Assembly: GCA_045531335.1 (NCBI GenBank)
Contig: JAZSDU010000037.1
Span: 1-41,653 of the forward strand
Direction: 5' to 3'
From: CAG-452 sp045531335
GTDB lineage: Bacteria > Bacillota > Clostridia > TANB77 > CAG-508
Length of the DNA stretch: 41,653 bases
A program made the translations under genes and the position numbers. Position 1 is the first letter of the stretch; every line of letters starts with the position of its first letter. Below the pieces are notes generated by a model. It was given only the letters and a program-made list of their open reading frames with translations. It made no database searches and was not told where the DNA came from. Of the stretch, positions 40,843 through 41,653 are shown in pieces.

Positions 40843-40896
40843 AAGAGGAGTGTTTTAAAATGCAGAGATATACATTTTGAAACACTTCTCTTTTTT
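40843..40896 (+). terminator. Intrinsic terminator
   Basis: A long imperfect stem, AAGAGGAGTGTTT and AAACACTTCTCTT with inner AAAATG/CATTTT, followed by T6. Confidence 0.8.
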
Positions 40897-40988
40897 AATC
40901 CTTTTTGTTCTAAATAAGACAAGACCTGAATATATATATTTATGTGACAATGAAAAGTAGTAATTATGAAAAGGAGAGTTGATGATAT

Positions 40989-41282
40989 ATGACAATAGAA
41001 GAAAGAAAAAGCATGTCTGCTACAACAATACAAAATTTAGTATTAGAAAATAGAGAAAAGCTTAGTATTTCAGGTGTATTAGATGTTTTAAGCTTTGATG
41101 ATCAAGTTATTGTAATAGAAACAGAATTAGGCCTTTTAAATGTTAAGGGAGAAAATCTTAGAATAAATAAGCTAAGCATTGATACTTCAGAAGTAGTAGT
41201 AGAAGGAGATATTTCTAGTCTAGTATATTCAGATAAAACTTCAGATAAAAAAACTTCTTTGATAGGAAAAATTTTTAAATAG
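40989..41282 (+). CDS. yabP: Sporulation protein YabP
   Basis: A 97-residue protein with the YabP family layout: a polar start 'MTIEERKSMSATTIQNLVLENREKLSISGVLDVLSFDDQ', then 'VVIETELGLLNVKGENLRINKLSIDTSEVVVEGDI', and a short tail. In Bacillus, yabP is a mother-cell (sigma-E) gene needed for normal spore development and lies directly before yabQ, as here. AAGGAGAG precedes the ATG. The terminator at 40843 separates it from the purH unit, so it starts its own operon. I could not confirm a sigma-E promoter in the 90 bases upstream. Confidence 0.9.
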   Translation: MTIEERKSMSATTIQNLVLENREKLSISGVLDVLSFDDQVIVIETELGLLNVKGENLRINKLSIDTSEVVVEGDISSLVYSDKTSDKKTSLIGKIFK

Positions 41283-41290
41283 GTGATATT

Positions 41291-41653
41291 TTGGAAAATC
41301 AAGCATATCTATTTGGAATATTTATATTAAATGGTTTCTTAATTGGATTACTATTTGATATTTTTAGAATACTTAGAAAATCTTTTAAAACTGTAGACCT
41401 TATAACATATCTTGAAGATATTTGCTTTTGGATTATAACAGGTTTTATAATATTATATTCTATATTTAAGTTTAATAATGGTGAACTACGAGGATTTATA
41501 TTTATTGGAATACTCTGCGGTGTATTAACTTATATGTTGATATTTAGCAAAATCTTTATAAAAGTTAATTTATTTATTATAAATTTTCTTAAAAAAATGA
41601 TTTATTTTGTTATTGTTGTACCAGTTTTATTCATTTCTAAATTCTTAAAGAAA
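41291..41653 (+). CDS. yabQ: Spore cortex protein YabQ (partial, runs off the window)
   Basis: The start is TTG at 41291, with AGGTGAT (41281-41287) overlapping the yabP stop. The frame is open to the window end, 121 codons. The protein begins 'MENQAYLFGIFILNGFLIGLLFDIFRILRKSFKT' and continues with 'LEDICFWIITGFIILYSIFKFNNGELRGFIFIGILCGVLTYM', an integral membrane protein with at least three helices, matching YabQ. YabQ is a mother-cell membrane protein needed for spore cortex formation. Order and spacing after yabP confirm the call. The C-terminal end lies outside the window. Confidence 0.9.
   Translation, partial: MENQAYLFGIFILNGFLIGLLFDIFRILRKSFKTVDLITYLEDICFWIITGFIILYSIFKFNNGELRGFIFIGILCGVLTYMLIFSKIFIKVNLFIINFLKKMIYFVIVVPVLFISKFLKK

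Overview
The window looks like chromosomal DNA of a low-GC, endospore-forming member of the Clostridia. The evidence is the strong A/T bias, AGA as the dominant arginine codon, AGGAGG-type ribosome binding sites, the sporulation pair yabP-yabQ at the right edge, a YtvI-like membrane protein, a DUF1540 protein, and a prfB gene with the classic CTT-TGA-C frameshift. The species cannot be named from this sequence; an uncultured gut Clostridia lineage is my inference.

Layout. 1-5.8 kb is accessory: a transposase tail, an orphan Cys/His protein, a small membrane protein, a serine recombinase with its small upstream gene, a BRO-type gene, and a peroxiredoxin that has lost its 5' end. 5.9-10.1 kb holds a DUF1540 gene, fba, smpB, two small secreted/membrane proteins and lysA. 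10.2-16.1 kb holds an internally duplicated orphan gene, a small conserved gene with uvrB, a frameshifted minus-strand gene, and a two-gene split HipA-like kinase module. 16.1-25.4 kb holds uvrA, a Cys-cluster protein, an Asn-rich micro-protein, cinA-murD, a Pro/Gly-rich protein, a CBS protein, a YtvI-like permease, an orphan gene and a membrane-anchored DUF1980-like protein. 25.5-35.7 kb holds secA, a phosphoribosyltransferase-like gene, two large repeat-rich surface proteins and a membrane-anchored small protein. 35.7-41.65 kb holds prfB, an ACT-less aspartate kinase, a two-TM protein, purH, a pilin-like leucine-rich-repeat protein, yabP and yabQ.

Main observation. Four genes (uvrA twice, the YtvI-like permease, prfB, and the pilin-LRR gene) are interrupted by what looks like one extra C, always directly before a glycine codon. 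Every time, this puts an in-frame CGG exactly where the reading frame must move +1. I see no in-frame CGG in the other conserved genes (fba, smpB, lysA, uvrB, murD, secA, lysC, purH and others). The pattern suggests +1 frameshifting at CGG, a codon otherwise avoided here. Four in-frame CGG codons near the 5' ends of orphan genes limit the claim, and a systematic sequencing artefact remains possible.

Second layer. A family of palindromic elements beginning GTAGGGGC is scattered between genes. One 26-bp copy sits in frame inside uvrA and is identical to one end of an intergenic copy after prfB. Two about 104-bp members lie in opposite orientation around the permease segment.
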